Under the pieces are notes generated by a model. That model had not been told where the DNA came from, searched no databases, and saw only the letters and a program-made list of their open reading frames with translations. Source: GCA-002727735 sp038134525 (GTDB lineage Bacteria; Bacteroidota; Bacteroidia; Flavobacteriales_D; Parvicellaceae). From it: a DNA stretch of 64,000 bases. A program made the position numbers and the translations under genes. The stretch's first letter is position 1. The number at the start of each line of letters is the position of its first letter. Location: contig JAYPVI010000002.1 in the NCBI GenBank assembly GCA_038134525.1, positions 227,599-291,598 of the forward strand. The letters run 5' to 3'. Below, piece by piece: positions 45,147-55,007 of this stretch.

Positions 45147-45652
45147 GTAAGGAAATTATAAATAAAGTACAACAGAGTGGCCTAATAACATTAGAAATGA
45201 AGTCATTCTATGGGGATCAAAAAAGAAAACTCATAGATATTCAACCTTGGCTATTTAATGGACTTATCTTAAAGGAAAAAGTATTTAGAGAGGGATTAAA
45301 AAATCATGACTGGAGCCAATATGAAAATACTTACGTTGGAGTATATTGTAGTGTGGACACCATAATTCCTAATTGGGCTTTTATGTTGGTATCTACTTTT
45401 CTTTTTTCACATACAAAGTCTATTTTTCTTGGAAATGAAAAAGAACTTGAAGAGATCATTTTCTCTGAGAATATTCAAAACCTTAATCTAGATGAGTTCA
45501 ATGGTAAAAAGGTTTTAATAAAAGGATGTAGTAAGACCTATATACCAGAAAGAAGTTACCTAGAAATAACAAACAAGTTATTAGGAGTAGTTCAATCGCT
45601 GATGTTTGGAGAAGCCTGTTCTAATGTTCCTCTTTTCAAGAAGAAAAGTTAG
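45143..45652 (+). CDS. DUF2480 family protein
   Basis: A 169-residue protein matching DUF2480 as I know it: the N-terminal NKVQQSGLITLEMKSFYGD, then IDIQPWLFNGLILKEKVFRE, LKNHDWSQYENTYVGVYCS and a C-terminal KKVLIKGCSKTYIPERSYLE. In Bacteroidota this family often sits beside SufE and DUF59, suggesting an auxiliary role in Fe-S assembly; the function is not established. The start is TTG 45143, inside the TTGA of the upstream stop, because the conserved N-terminus begins there. The gene ends 1 nt from the convergent purF-like gene. Confidence 0.85.
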   Translation: MSKEIINKVQQSGLITLEMKSFYGDQKRKLIDIQPWLFNGLILKEKVFREGLKNHDWSQYENTYVGVYCSVDTIIPNWAFMLVSTFLFSHTKSIFLGNEKELEEIIFSENIQNLNLDEFNGKKVLIKGCSKTYIPERSYLEITNKLLGVVQSLMFGEACSNVPLFKKKS

Positions 45653-45653
45653 C

Positions 45654-47561
45654 CTAATAAGCCCTTTTATTCACTCCTTCTATATAATTGATAAATGATT
45701 TGTTGACCACTTTATTACCTCCCGGTGTAGGGTAATTACCTGTAAAATACCAATCTCCTGTATGATTAGGACAGGCTTTATGTAAATTCGAAACGGTTTG
45801 AAATATAATTTCAACTTCTGCATTTATAAATTCATTAGTTAGCAATGAAGCTATTTTTTTAGATACTTCTTCATAGCTAAATGATTCGTAAACTCTTTTT
45901 ACAAAGTTTTCTTCTTTTAATGTCCCTTCCAATTCTGCTGTTTTACAAAGCTGGTATACCTCATCTAGAATATATAATTTATCTTGATCTTTCAATAACT
46001 CAACTGCAGCTTGAAAAGCAATGAAATCACCCAATTTGGCCATATCAATTCCATAGCAGTCAGGAAATCTTATTTGTGGTGCAGAAGAAACGATAACAAT
46101 CTTTTTGGGTTCTAACCTGTCCAAAATTCTAATTACGCTTTTTCTTAGTGTAGTCCCTCTTACAATTGAATCATCAATTACCACTAAAGAATCCTGATTT
46201 CTTCTTATGGACCCATAAGTAATATCATAAACATGAGCCACCATTTCATCTCTGGAATCATCTTGAGTAATAAATGTCCTCAATTTTGCATCCTTTACCA
46301 TGATTTTTTCGCCTCTTGTTCTAATGGAAAGAATATCATCTAACTTTTCTAGATATTTAGGGTCATTTTGATCGAGTTCTTGTATTTTTTTCTTTTTTAC
46401 ACCAGATAAATAATCTTCTGTGGCTTTAATCATTCCGTAATAAGACATTTCTGCTGTGTTAGGAATAAATGAAAACACTGTTCGTTTTAAATCAAAATTA
46501 ATTGCTTCTAAAACTTGAGGGGTAATTAGGCTTCCTAACATCAATCTTTCTTTGTAAATATCTTTATCAGTACCTCTTGAAAAGTAAATTCGTTCAAATG
46601 AACATTTTTGAAGATTTCTAGGAGCGTTTATTTCTACTTCATTTACTTCAAAATCCTTTTTAACAATTAATGCGTGACCAGGCTTTAATTCATTTACGTT
46701 TTCCCATTTTACATTAAATGCAGTCTGAATGACAGGTCTTTCAGATGTTACAACTAAAACCTCATCATCTTCGTACCAGAACGCAGGTCTAATTCCATTA
46801 GGATCACGAAGTACAAAAGCATCACCATGACCAATTAGGCCCGCCATGGTGTAGCCTCCATCCCAGTCCATAGAAGCATTCTTCAAAATAGATGGAATAT
46901 CCATATTCCTTGCTATAAGCGATGATATCTCTTTGTTAGAATATCCCTTCTCGTTGTATTCTTTAAAAAGCCTACTGTTTTCTTGATCAAGAAAATGTCC
47001 TATTTTTTCTATTACTGTTATGGTGTCAGAAACTTCTTTTGGATGCTGGCCAATATTAACCAGCAAATCAAAAAGTTCATCAACATTAGTTAAATTAAAA
47101 TTTCCAGCTACAACTAAATTTCTAGTCATCCAATTATTTTGTCTTAAGAAAGGATGACAATTTTCCTTACTGTTTTTTCCAAAAGTACCATACCTAAGAT
47201 GACCTAAGTAAAGTTCACCCGTAAAAGCTTCATTGGCCTTTAAATATTCAACATCCTTTAGTTTATCTGGATCTGATGTATATAGATTTTCAAATCGTTG
47301 ATTAACATGATGAAAAATATCTTTGATTGGTTGAGACTTTACACTTCTAAAACGACTGATATAGCGGGTACCTGGTGATACATCAAATTTTATGTTAGCT
47401 AATCCGGCTCCATCTTGCCCCCTGTTATGTTGCTTTTCCATAAGCAAATACATCTTATTTAGACCATATAGCGAAGTACCATATTTTTCTAAATAAAAGG
47501 ATAACGGTTTTTTAAGCCTTAAAAGGGCAATTCCACATTCATGTTTTATAGCATCACTCAT
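45654..47561 (-). CDS. long PurF-like amidophosphoribosyltransferase
   Basis: A 635-residue enzyme of the PurF type: glutamine amidotransferase domain first (NRGQDGAGLAN, GHLRYGTFG, GNFNLTN, DPNGIRPAF), then the phosphoribosyltransferase domain with the PRPP loop VVIDDSIVRGTT. PurF starts purine synthesis by making phosphoribosylamine. The nucleophile Cys is at position 9 (KHECGI), so a short leader must be removed. The protein is more than 120 residues longer than ordinary PurF, with an insert before the PRPP loop and a C-terminal extension. A paralog of PurF is likely; its exact product is inferred. Confidence 0.85.
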   Translation of the reverse strand: MSDAIKHECGIALLRLKKPLSFYLEKYGTSLYGLNKMYLLMEKQHNRGQDGAGLANIKFDVSPGTRYISRFRSVKSQPIKDIFHHVNQRFENLYTSDPDKLKDVEYLKANEAFTGELYLGHLRYGTFGKNSKENCHPFLRQNNWMTRNLVVAGNFNLTNVDELFDLLVNIGQHPKEVSDTITVIEKIGHFLDQENSRLFKEYNEKGYSNKEISSLIARNMDIPSILKNASMDWDGGYTMAGLIGHGDAFVLRDPNGIRPAFWYEDDEVLVVTSERPVIQTAFNVKWENVNELKPGHALIVKKDFEVNEVEINAPRNLQKCSFERIYFSRGTDKDIYKERLMLGSLITPQVLEAINFDLKRTVFSFIPNTAEMSYYGMIKATEDYLSGVKKKKIQELDQNDPKYLEKLDDILSIRTRGEKIMVKDAKLRTFITQDDSRDEMVAHVYDITYGSIRRNQDSLVVIDDSIVRGTTLRKSVIRILDRLEPKKIVIVSSAPQIRFPDCYGIDMAKLGDFIAFQAAVELLKDQDKLYILDEVYQLCKTAELEGTLKEENFVKRVYESFSYEEVSKKIASLLTNEFINAEVEIIFQTVSNLHKACPNHTGDWYFTGNYPTPGGNKVVNKSFINYIEGVNKRAY

Positions 47562-47605
47562 TGGGAATTTTTAACTTTACAAGAGTACAACCTTTAAACG
47601 AAATA

Positions 47606-47613
47606 TACGTTTG
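47606..47613 (+). promoter_or_regulatory. -7 promoter motif of the T9SS cargo gene
   Basis: TACGTTTG matches TAnnTTTG, 44 nt before the start of the large cargo gene, in the 96-nt divergent region shared with the purF-like gene. No -33 TTG found. Confidence 0.35.
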
Positions 47614-47657
47614 TTAATTAAAGATATTTTTAACAATATCATTTATTTGCTAAGCAG

Positions 47658-50600
47658 ATGATTAAAAACTATTTTATTTATTTAATCTTTTTCCTAGCGA
47701 GCCTTTTTTTGCTAAATCAGGGTTTTACACAACCTAAATTCAAAGCAAACAAAGGTCAGTTTGATAATCAAGTAGCGTTTCAACTTGATCATGCTGCTGG
47801 ACGTTTCTATTTTGAAAATAACAAAGTAACATATCAACTTTTTGATAAATATAAAATTAACCAAATTAAGCACGCCAAAACTAATGATGCATTAGTTAAT
47901 ATTCACACCTATGAAACTGTATTTATAGGGGCAAATCATGCAGAATTAGAAGGCATTAATTCATATAGTTTCTACGAAAATTATTTCATTGGGAATGATA
48001 GTACGAAATGGACTAATCAAGTACCTATTTTTAAAGAACTGAAATATCGAGATATCTACCCTGGAATAGATCTGCATTACTATGAAAAATTTGGTCATCT
48101 TAAATACGACTTTATCATCAAGCCAAAGCAAAATATTAATGACATCAAAATTCAATATAATGGATTAAATAATTTGTATTTAAATGCAGGCCATTTAGTA
48201 TTAGAAACGGCACTTGGAAATGTGATCGAGCAAGCTCCTTTGGCCTACCAAATAATCAACGATAAAAAAATTGAAATTCCCTGTCAATATGTTCTTAATG
48301 AGAATGTAATTTCATTTAAACTATTAAAATCATACAACAAAAAGTATTCATTAGTCATAGATCCTGTCTTGATTTTCTCCACCTATTCAGGGTCAACTGC
48401 AATGAATTGGGGTCAAACAGCAACCTATGATAATTCAGGACACCTTTATGCAGGAAGCATATCCTTTGCTATAGGATATCCTATTACATTAGGTCCATTT
48501 CAACAATTTTTTGGAGGTGGCAATACCGATATGTGTATTACCAAATTTTCTACTGATGGTACATCTTTGATTTATAGCACCTATTTAGGAGGAAACGGAC
48601 CGGAAAATCCGCATAGTTTAGTGGTTAATGATAATGATGAGTTATTTGTACTTGGGTCTACAGGATCTGCTAATTTTCCAACAAGTACAACTGCATTTGA
48701 CAACACGTTTAACGGAGGAAGTAGCTGGGGCTTTATCGGATCCTACATACCCTACCCAAATGGGATTGACATTGTTGTGACCAAATTTTCAAGTAATGGC
48801 AATAATTTATTAGGATCTACTTTTATGGGGGGTTCTGGTAATGATGGCATTAATGAATCAGGTGCTAACGTGTATAACACTTCAGGGCTATGTAATTTTT
48901 ATGCCGATGAATATCGGGGTGAAATTATTCTTGATACAGCAGGAAACTGTTATGTAGCCTCAACCACCAAATCGATTGATTTCCCAATGGTGGGGGCAGT
49001 TCAGTCAACTTCAGGAGGATTACAAGATGCCGTGGTGTTTAAATTAAACCCTGACCTGTCTAGTTTATTATGGAGTTCGTATTACGGGGGAAATCAAAAT
49101 GATGCCGCTTATTCGTTACAAATCAATTCTTTGGGCGATGTCTACATCACTGGTGGGACCATGAGTGGAAATCTTAATACCACCTCAACTAGTGCACAAC
49201 CCAATTACAACGGAGGAGTTGATGGTTTCATTGCTAAATTTGATAATCTAAATAATTTAAGTGCTGCCACTTATGTCGGGAATGGCGGATATAACCAAAA
49301 CTATTTTGTTCAAATTGATATCAATAATGATGTTTTTGTTTTTGGCCTTTCCAACAGTGCTATGCCTTCATTTCCAGCAGGTATTTATAGTACTTCTGGA
49401 TCACAATACATTCAAAAATTCACCTCCGATCTAAGTTCTATATCTCTCTCATCTACATTTGGGACCGGATCGGTCACTAAAACTATAACTCCAACTGCTT
49501 TTTTAGTTTCGGATTGCGGTTTAATTTATGTTTGTGGATGGGGAGGTTTAAATGGAACGGGAACTACCAATAACTTACCACTTACCTCAAATGCATTTCA
49601 ATCCACCACTGATGGATCTGATTTTTACCTTGGGGTATTTGAAGAAGATATGCAATCTATTCTTTATGGCACCTATTTTGGCGGAACCCAAAGTGATGAA
49701 CATGTGGATGGAGGCACGAGTAGATTTGACAAAAATGGTAAGGTTTATCAAGCAGTTTGTGCAGGATGTTTTAACAATAACGATTTTCCAACTACACCTG
49801 GCGCTTGGTCAACTACAAATGGCAGTTCGACCAACTGTAATTTAGGGGTTTTTAAATTTGCCCTAGAAGACATTAACACGGCTATTAGCGTACCCAATTA
49901 CTATGCTTGTATTCCGAATTCCTATCAATTTTCTAGCCAATCATCTGGAGGTAATTTATATTATTGGGACTTTGGAGATGGAAATACTTCAAACCTCATG
50001 TCACCTTCTCATTTATATGCAGATACGGGAGTATACAGCGTCTCGTTAATTGTAGCAGATTCCATATCTTGTGTATTATCAGACACCGCATTTATTCAAT
50101 TGAGTGTTTATGGTGAAGACAATGCTGTAATTATCGGTGACAGTTTATTGTGTCCTGGATCAATCGCCAACCTTACAGGTTATGGAGGAACGCAATTTCA
50201 ATGGTCACCATCCTCTAGTTTATCTAGTTCAACTGGGCAACAAGTAACCGCTTTTCCAACAACTACAACCACATACATGTTAGTAGCTACGGATAGTTGT
50301 GGTGTAGATACGGCTTATTTTGAAGTGCAAGTAGTTAACGATTACTATACCATTAGCGAAGATTCTACCATATGCTTAGGAGATAGTATACAGCTATTCG
50401 CTTCGGGAGGATATCAATACCGGTGGCTAGGGAATTTTATCTTAAATTCGGACAGTGCTGACCCTATTGTTTTTCCTCAGAACACTCAATATTATTCGGT
50501 TGAAATAACTAGTTCTAGTGGATGTGTTTTTCAAGATTCGGTACTTGTTAATGTAGATCAAAGTATTCCTTCTCCAACCATGCAAGATACCGTGATTTTA

Positions 50601-51515
50601 TGTCAAAACGATACTTTATTATTAGCTCCTAGCAATGTTAATAATGCGATCTGGTTCCCCAACACGAACCTAATATCCTTACCTCCAACTAATGCCTTGA
50701 CATTTACCGATAGTAATCAATTGTATTATTTCACCTCCACAAATACATGTGGATCCATTACAGATTCCGTACAAGTCATGGTTTTTGGCTACGCTGGACA
50801 AGCTTTTGGTGACACCACCATATGCTCAGGTGATACCACCTTTATTTATGCAAACAATGGAGATAGTTATTTTTGGTACCCTGCCAACAGCCTATCTAAT
50901 CCGGATAGTTGCTGTACCTATGCTTACCCTGTTAATTCAACTAATTATCAAGTTATTATTCAAACAGCTGTAGGATGTGCTGATACGTTTTCAGTTTTAG
51001 TGGAGGTAAACCCAATGCCATTTGTCGATGCTGGACCAGACCTATGGATTCAGTTTGGAGAGGAAGTTTCCTTGTCAGGAAATACAGATGCACCTATCTA
51101 CTACTGGGAGGGAACTCAGTTTTTATCCTGTACAAATTGTCTTAATCCCCAAATTACTACACCTGAAAACACTTACTATGTACTACATGCTACAGATTCA
51201 CTAGGTTGTAGTGCAACAGATACCGTTCAAGTTAATATGGAAGGAATACTATATGTACCCAATACTTTCACCCCAAATAATGACGGAGTAAACGATTTTT
51301 TTGAGATAAAAGGAGAAAACATTAACGAATTTCAATTGTGGATTTACAACCGATGGGGAGAAGAAATTTATTACACAAACGTAATGACCGACTATTGGGA
51401 TGGCTACTATAAAGGGAAATTATCTCAAGTAGATGGCTATAATTGGGAAATTAGATATTCAGATTACAACAACACGCAGCATAAAAAAGTTGGTTTTGTT
51501 TGCGTAGCTAAATAA
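47658..51515 (+). CDS. T9SS type B cargo protein with SBBP and Ig-like repeats
   Basis: A 1285-residue secreted protein. Signal peptide (YLIFFLASLFLLNQGFTQ), then a DUF7948-like region (FKANKGQFDNQVAFQLDHAA) and about five SBBP-type beta-propeller repeats (TYLGGNGPENPHSLVV, SSYYGGNQNDAAYSLQI). A PKD domain follows at about residue 770 (YWDFGDGN). Next come about five tandem Ig-like modules, most opening with a Cys after Asp (DSLLCPG, DSTICLGD, DTTICSGD), and a C-terminal gliding-type sorting domain (VPNTFTPNNDGVNDFF, IYNRWGEEIYY). It is exported through the type IX system and probably acts at the cell surface, e.g. in adhesion. Confidence 0.88.
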   Translation: MIKNYFIYLIFFLASLFLLNQGFTQPKFKANKGQFDNQVAFQLDHAAGRFYFENNKVTYQLFDKYKINQIKHAKTNDALVNIHTYETVFIGANHAELEGINSYSFYENYFIGNDSTKWTNQVPIFKELKYRDIYPGIDLHYYEKFGHLKYDFIIKPKQNINDIKIQYNGLNNLYLNAGHLVLETALGNVIEQAPLAYQIINDKKIEIPCQYVLNENVISFKLLKSYNKKYSLVIDPVLIFSTYSGSTAMNWGQTATYDNSGHLYAGSISFAIGYPITLGPFQQFFGGGNTDMCITKFSTDGTSLIYSTYLGGNGPENPHSLVVNDNDELFVLGSTGSANFPTSTTAFDNTFNGGSSWGFIGSYIPYPNGIDIVVTKFSSNGNNLLGSTFMGGSGNDGINESGANVYNTSGLCNFYADEYRGEIILDTAGNCYVASTTKSIDFPMVGAVQSTSGGLQDAVVFKLNPDLSSLLWSSYYGGNQNDAAYSLQINSLGDVYITGGTMSGNLNTTSTSAQPNYNGGVDGFIAKFDNLNNLSAATYVGNGGYNQNYFVQIDINNDVFVFGLSNSAMPSFPAGIYSTSGSQYIQKFTSDLSSISLSSTFGTGSVTKTITPTAFLVSDCGLIYVCGWGGLNGTGTTNNLPLTSNAFQSTTDGSDFYLGVFEEDMQSILYGTYFGGTQSDEHVDGGTSRFDKNGKVYQAVCAGCFNNNDFPTTPGAWSTTNGSSTNCNLGVFKFALEDINTAISVPNYYACIPNSYQFSSQSSGGNLYYWDFGDGNTSNLMSPSHLYADTGVYSVSLIVADSISCVLSDTAFIQLSVYGEDNAVIIGDSLLCPGSIANLTGYGGTQFQWSPSSSLSSSTGQQVTAFPTTTTTYMLVATDSCGVDTAYFEVQVVNDYYTISEDSTICLGDSIQLFASGGYQYRWLGNFILNSDSADPIVFPQNTQYYSVEITSSSGCVFQDSVLVNVDQSIPSPTMQDTVILCQNDTLLLAPSNVNNAIWFPNTNLISLPPTNALTFTDSNQLYYFTSTNTCGSITDSVQVMVFGYAGQAFGDTTICSGDTTFIYANNGDSYFWYPANSLSNPDSCCTYAYPVNSTNYQVIIQTAVGCADTFSVLVEVNPMPFVDAGPDLWIQFGEEVSLSGNTDAPIYYWEGTQFLSCTNCLNPQITTPENTYYVLHATDSLGCSATDTVQVNMEGILYVPNTFTPNNDGVNDFFEIKGENINEFQLWIYNRWGEEIYYTNVMTDYWDGYYKGKLSQVDGYNWEIRYSDYNNTQHKKVGFVCVAK

Positions 51516-51517
51516 AA

Positions 51518-52051
51518 TTAATCTTCAGCAAATCTTTTATCCACTTCCATGACTTCTCCTGAAATTGGACAAGTCCTTAACTTTTCATCACTATAAAACT
51601 TTTTAAAAATGGGCAAAAAGTCTTTTTCGATATTGGTTAAATGAAAATACTCTTCATACAATAGAGCATTTTCTTTATCAGAAAACCACATTAAACCATC
51701 TTTGTGATGAGGCTTTCTTTTTCTCTCTATTACCAAGCCTACAGAATTAGCTGGCCTTATAGGTGAGTGAGGTATTTTAGCAGGTAATAAAAACATCTCT
51801 CCAGCCTTAATAGGTACATCTACACATTTTCCATTTTGTTGCGTTTTTACTAAAATATCTCCTTCTATCTGGAAAAATAGCTCTTCCGTTTCGTTGTAAT
51901 GATAATCTTTTCTGGCATTTGGTCCACCTACAATCATAACAATGTAATCGCCTGACTCTACGTACAAATTCTTATTTCCTACAGGTGGTTTCAATAACTC
52001 TTTGTTATCCTCAATCCACTTGTAAAGGTTAAATGGCGCTTTTATCTGCAT
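51518..52051 (-). CDS. 3-hydroxyanthranilate 3,4-dioxygenase
   Basis: A 177-residue cupin dioxygenase of tryptophan/kynurenine metabolism and de novo NAD synthesis. The iron ligands are His51, Glu57 (DYHYNETEELFFQ) and His95 (AKIPHSPIRP); arginines for the substrate are at 47 and 99. The second, rubredoxin-like iron site of bacterial enzymes looks lost: where two Cys pairs are expected, the sequence has FSDKE (124-127) and CPIS (161-164). The ATG at 52051 replaces a TTG 48 nt upstream, which would add 16 unlike residues. Confidence 0.9.
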   Translation of the reverse strand: MQIKAPFNLYKWIEDNKELLKPPVGNKNLYVESGDYIVMIVGGPNARKDYHYNETEELFFQIEGDILVKTQQNGKCVDVPIKAGEMFLLPAKIPHSPIRPANSVGLVIERKRKPHHKDGLMWFSDKENALLYEEYFHLTNIEKDFLPIFKKFYSDEKLRTCPISGEVMEVDKRFAED

Positions 52052-52137
52052 TTTATTTTTTTTATCTTTAAATGTAATAAATAATGGTTTTTGAGGCAAC
52101 TACGTGTTAAAAATCAAGTCTTTTTATAAAAATAATC

Positions 52138-54444
52138 ATGAAGAAAATTTTCCTACTTATTGCTGTGTTTTCATTTTTTAATCAAAACAATGTAAATGCC
52201 CAATGTTCACTTAGTTCAGGATTTAGTGTTAATCCTACATCGGATAGTCCTGACAGCATGAATTTACGATCTTTAATAAGTCAAGGAGATAGCATCGCTT
52301 TCGAGTATGGAGTACAAGGGTTTAGTTTAGGTAACGGTACAAGAGTGGGGTTTCGTATGGGAGAACAAGAAAATATAGGTAGTTGGTTTTCTAGATGTAA
52401 TGTACCCAAAATCAAAACACTTCCATCTGGACATGGACAATACAGTTTTGACTTTTATGCAAAGCGTTATTGTATGGACACTTCAGGGGTTATACAAGAC
52501 TCTAGTAACTATACAATGAAAACTTATTTTATAAAACCAGATCGATATTTTAGTGAGAATTTAAACGTAAATAACATTTCAGCTCAATACCTTACCAATG
52601 GGCAACTTTTTAGCAACCCTTCTATTGGGCTTGGAGGTTACTTTATAGATAATGTTAACGGATTTCAAACATCAACAATTTTTGCTTCTAGCCTATGGTT
52701 TGGCGGAAAAGATGCCAATGATTCATTACATCTAAGTGGCTTGAAGTGGGGAGTTCAAAATACAGGAAATCTAATTGGTGATTATGCCGTTGAAATTACA
52801 CCTGGAACTGCAGGCTCGTTACAACAAGCCTCGCATGGAGATTCATGTAGTTTTTTTGAATTTTATCCAGGTCCTATTGGCAACTGTGATTCTGCCTCAC
52901 AAAACATCTATAACCGTTTTTGGAAAGTAACTCAATCTGAAATTGATGCATATGTTGATTGGTATCAATGTAATATTACACCAGGCTGTACACCAGATCC
53001 TAACTATTTAATTCCTGAAGCTATTTTATCATGGCCTGGAAATGGTTACATCCCTTGTGGTCACAATGAGTTTATCGCTCCCTTTAATGATTTGGACTTA
53101 GATGGACTGTATGAACCCCAAGACGGTGAAACACCATGTATCAAAGGAGATATGGCACTGTTTCATATTTACAACGATAAAGGACCTCACTACCAAACTG
53201 GTGGTACTTCACTAGACATCATTGTAAGGGCAATGCACTACGGTTATAGTGATAGCACAAATCCTGCATTACATAATACCATATTTTCAGACTATGCCAT
53301 TTTGAATAATTCCCAAAATACCTACACCGACTTTTATGTAAGCAATTGGGCAGATATGGATATTGGCTGTTATAGTGATGATTATGTGGGTTCAGATCCA
53401 ACAAGAGGACTATACTATACCTATAATGGAACTAGTGCTGATAATGGGTGTCCACAAGGTTATCCATATTTTGGAGATTTCCCTCCTGCTCAGGGTATTT
53501 GTGTTCTAAGAGGATTAAAAAAGGATAACGATAGTCAAGATAATCCATTAACTAATGATGTCAATTTAGCGATTGCTCAGGGTGGAATACCCTACGATGG
53601 TTTAGGATGTGGTTACGGAGATGGTATTGTAGATAATGAAAGAGTGGGTCTGGCTAATATGATGTATATGGATTACACATTAAATAATGTTGCAATGAGC
53701 GATCCTCAAATTGCTTCAGATTATTATGATTTAATGCAAAATAAATGGAGGGATGGATCAAACTTAGTGTATGGAGGCATTGGACATCAAAACAACGCTC
53801 CTGTCCCATTACAAAACACAAGTTTTTCATTTCCTGGAAATAATGATCCATTAAATTGGGGGACAGCTAGTCAAGGTTCAGGGAACACGGTTCCTTATGG
53901 AAATTGGCCTGAAGAATTTCCCAACGGCCCTTCATCCTCTTCAAATACACCAGGTGACAGAAGATTTGTGGGGTCAATTGGACCAACCACATTATATCCA
54001 TTTAACGGAAACATTGACAATATCCAAGAATTTACATTGGCGTACATCACTGCTAGACCAGACAGTGTAAACAATGTGAATCCAGTAACCTTATTGCAAC
54101 AATACACCGATCAAATTCGTTCTACATTTGCATGCGACCAAAATGGTATGTATGGAAATTGCAGTAGTCTTATTGCATCAAATAATGATGAAGCAACACC
54201 TATTGCTAATGTCAATGAAATTCGTATTTATCCTAACCCGGCTAACCAAACCATATTCTTAAGCAGTAACGTGAATATTAAGGAGGTAACTGTTTTAGAC
54301 TTAACTGGTAAAATTGTGTTGAACAAAGTTGCAAATTCAAACTTAGAACAGCTAGATGTTTCAAGCTTTAAAAACGGTTTATATCTATTGAAAATAGCAG
54401 ATGAAAACCAGAGGTTTTATGTAGAGCAATTCATCAAGAACTAA
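52138..54444 (+). CDS. T9SS type A cargo protein
   Basis: A 768-residue secreted protein with a signal peptide (IFLLIAVFSFFNQNNVNAQ). Middle parts contain Asp-rich, possibly Ca-binding DLDLDGLYEPQDGE and segments such as GSDPTRGLYYTYNG that recur in surface proteins of Bacteroidota. The C-terminus is a type A sorting domain: IRIYPNPANQ, VTVLDLTGKIV and DVSSFKNGLYLLKI. It is exported by the type IX system; the exact function is not known. The 3' end overlaps the convergent acpH by 11 nt. Confidence 0.83.
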   Translation: MKKIFLLIAVFSFFNQNNVNAQCSLSSGFSVNPTSDSPDSMNLRSLISQGDSIAFEYGVQGFSLGNGTRVGFRMGEQENIGSWFSRCNVPKIKTLPSGHGQYSFDFYAKRYCMDTSGVIQDSSNYTMKTYFIKPDRYFSENLNVNNISAQYLTNGQLFSNPSIGLGGYFIDNVNGFQTSTIFASSLWFGGKDANDSLHLSGLKWGVQNTGNLIGDYAVEITPGTAGSLQQASHGDSCSFFEFYPGPIGNCDSASQNIYNRFWKVTQSEIDAYVDWYQCNITPGCTPDPNYLIPEAILSWPGNGYIPCGHNEFIAPFNDLDLDGLYEPQDGETPCIKGDMALFHIYNDKGPHYQTGGTSLDIIVRAMHYGYSDSTNPALHNTIFSDYAILNNSQNTYTDFYVSNWADMDIGCYSDDYVGSDPTRGLYYTYNGTSADNGCPQGYPYFGDFPPAQGICVLRGLKKDNDSQDNPLTNDVNLAIAQGGIPYDGLGCGYGDGIVDNERVGLANMMYMDYTLNNVAMSDPQIASDYYDLMQNKWRDGSNLVYGGIGHQNNAPVPLQNTSFSFPGNNDPLNWGTASQGSGNTVPYGNWPEEFPNGPSSSSNTPGDRRFVGSIGPTTLYPFNGNIDNIQEFTLAYITARPDSVNNVNPVTLLQQYTDQIRSTFACDQNGMYGNCSSLIASNNDEATPIANVNEIRIYPNPANQTIFLSSNVNIKEVTVLDLTGKIVLNKVANSNLEQLDVSSFKNGLYLLKIADENQRFYVEQFIKN

Positions 54445-55003
54445 GCTCTTTATTAATATCATGGAAGAATGTTTCAAATTCTTCCGTGAATTTTTTTCTA
54501 TTACGAGATACTAAGCTAAAACTGTGCTCTAAATGATCAGAATATCCAATTCTACGACCAATACCATTTAAAGCTCTTTTAATACCCCACTCATGCTGAT
54601 AGTTAGAGAGCCAATCATCTCTTTTCATGTAGCCATACATGAACTTTACCCGATCTGGCATAAGGGGTTTTTGAACATCAAGTATTTGGTAATATCGCTT
54701 AATCTCTTCTTTTAAGTTTAGTTTTTGATGCTTTAGCTCGTATTGCCATAACAAATGATCATACACAATATCCAAAATAACACCACCCATTTTGGGATAA
54801 TCATCATAAAACCTTCTTTTCCCCTCTAAATAAGACTGGTGTTTGTCCGTGAATTCATCAATTTTTCGATGCAATAAAATGCCTTTTTGGACTCCTGTGG
54901 AATACATTTTATAAGAAGATCCCTTTATGGCATCTGCCATAAAGTTGCCCAACAACACTTCATCATCTTGTCCAGACAATACTAAATGACCTAAATAATT
55001 CAC
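54434..55003 (-). CDS. acpH: acyl carrier protein phosphodiesterase-like protein (DUF479)
   Basis: A 189-residue AcpH-like enzyme, which removes the phosphopantetheine arm from acyl carrier protein. The N-terminus NYLGHLVLSGQDDEVLLGNFMAD is the AcpH family pattern, with HRKIDEFTDKH and VILDIVYDHLLWQ carrying the HD-type metal ligands (His, Asp, Asp-His). The start codon is GTG 55003. It follows the hemC-hemD fusion after 4 nt. Role inferred from family. Confidence 0.82.
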   Translation of the reverse strand: MNYLGHLVLSGQDDEVLLGNFMADAIKGSSYKMYSTGVQKGILLHRKIDEFTDKHQSYLEGKRRFYDDYPKMGGVILDIVYDHLLWQYELKHQKLNLKEEIKRYYQILDVQKPLMPDRVKFMYGYMKRDDWLSNYQHEWGIKRALNGIGRRIGYSDHLEHSFSLVSRNRKKFTEEFETFFHDINKELSS

Positions 55004-55007
55004 AGGA

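Noticed and set aside
49552..49845. Second-frame open stretch inside the large T9SS cargo gene
   Set aside because: It lies wholly within a well-supported gene in another frame and has no family resemblance or start signals.
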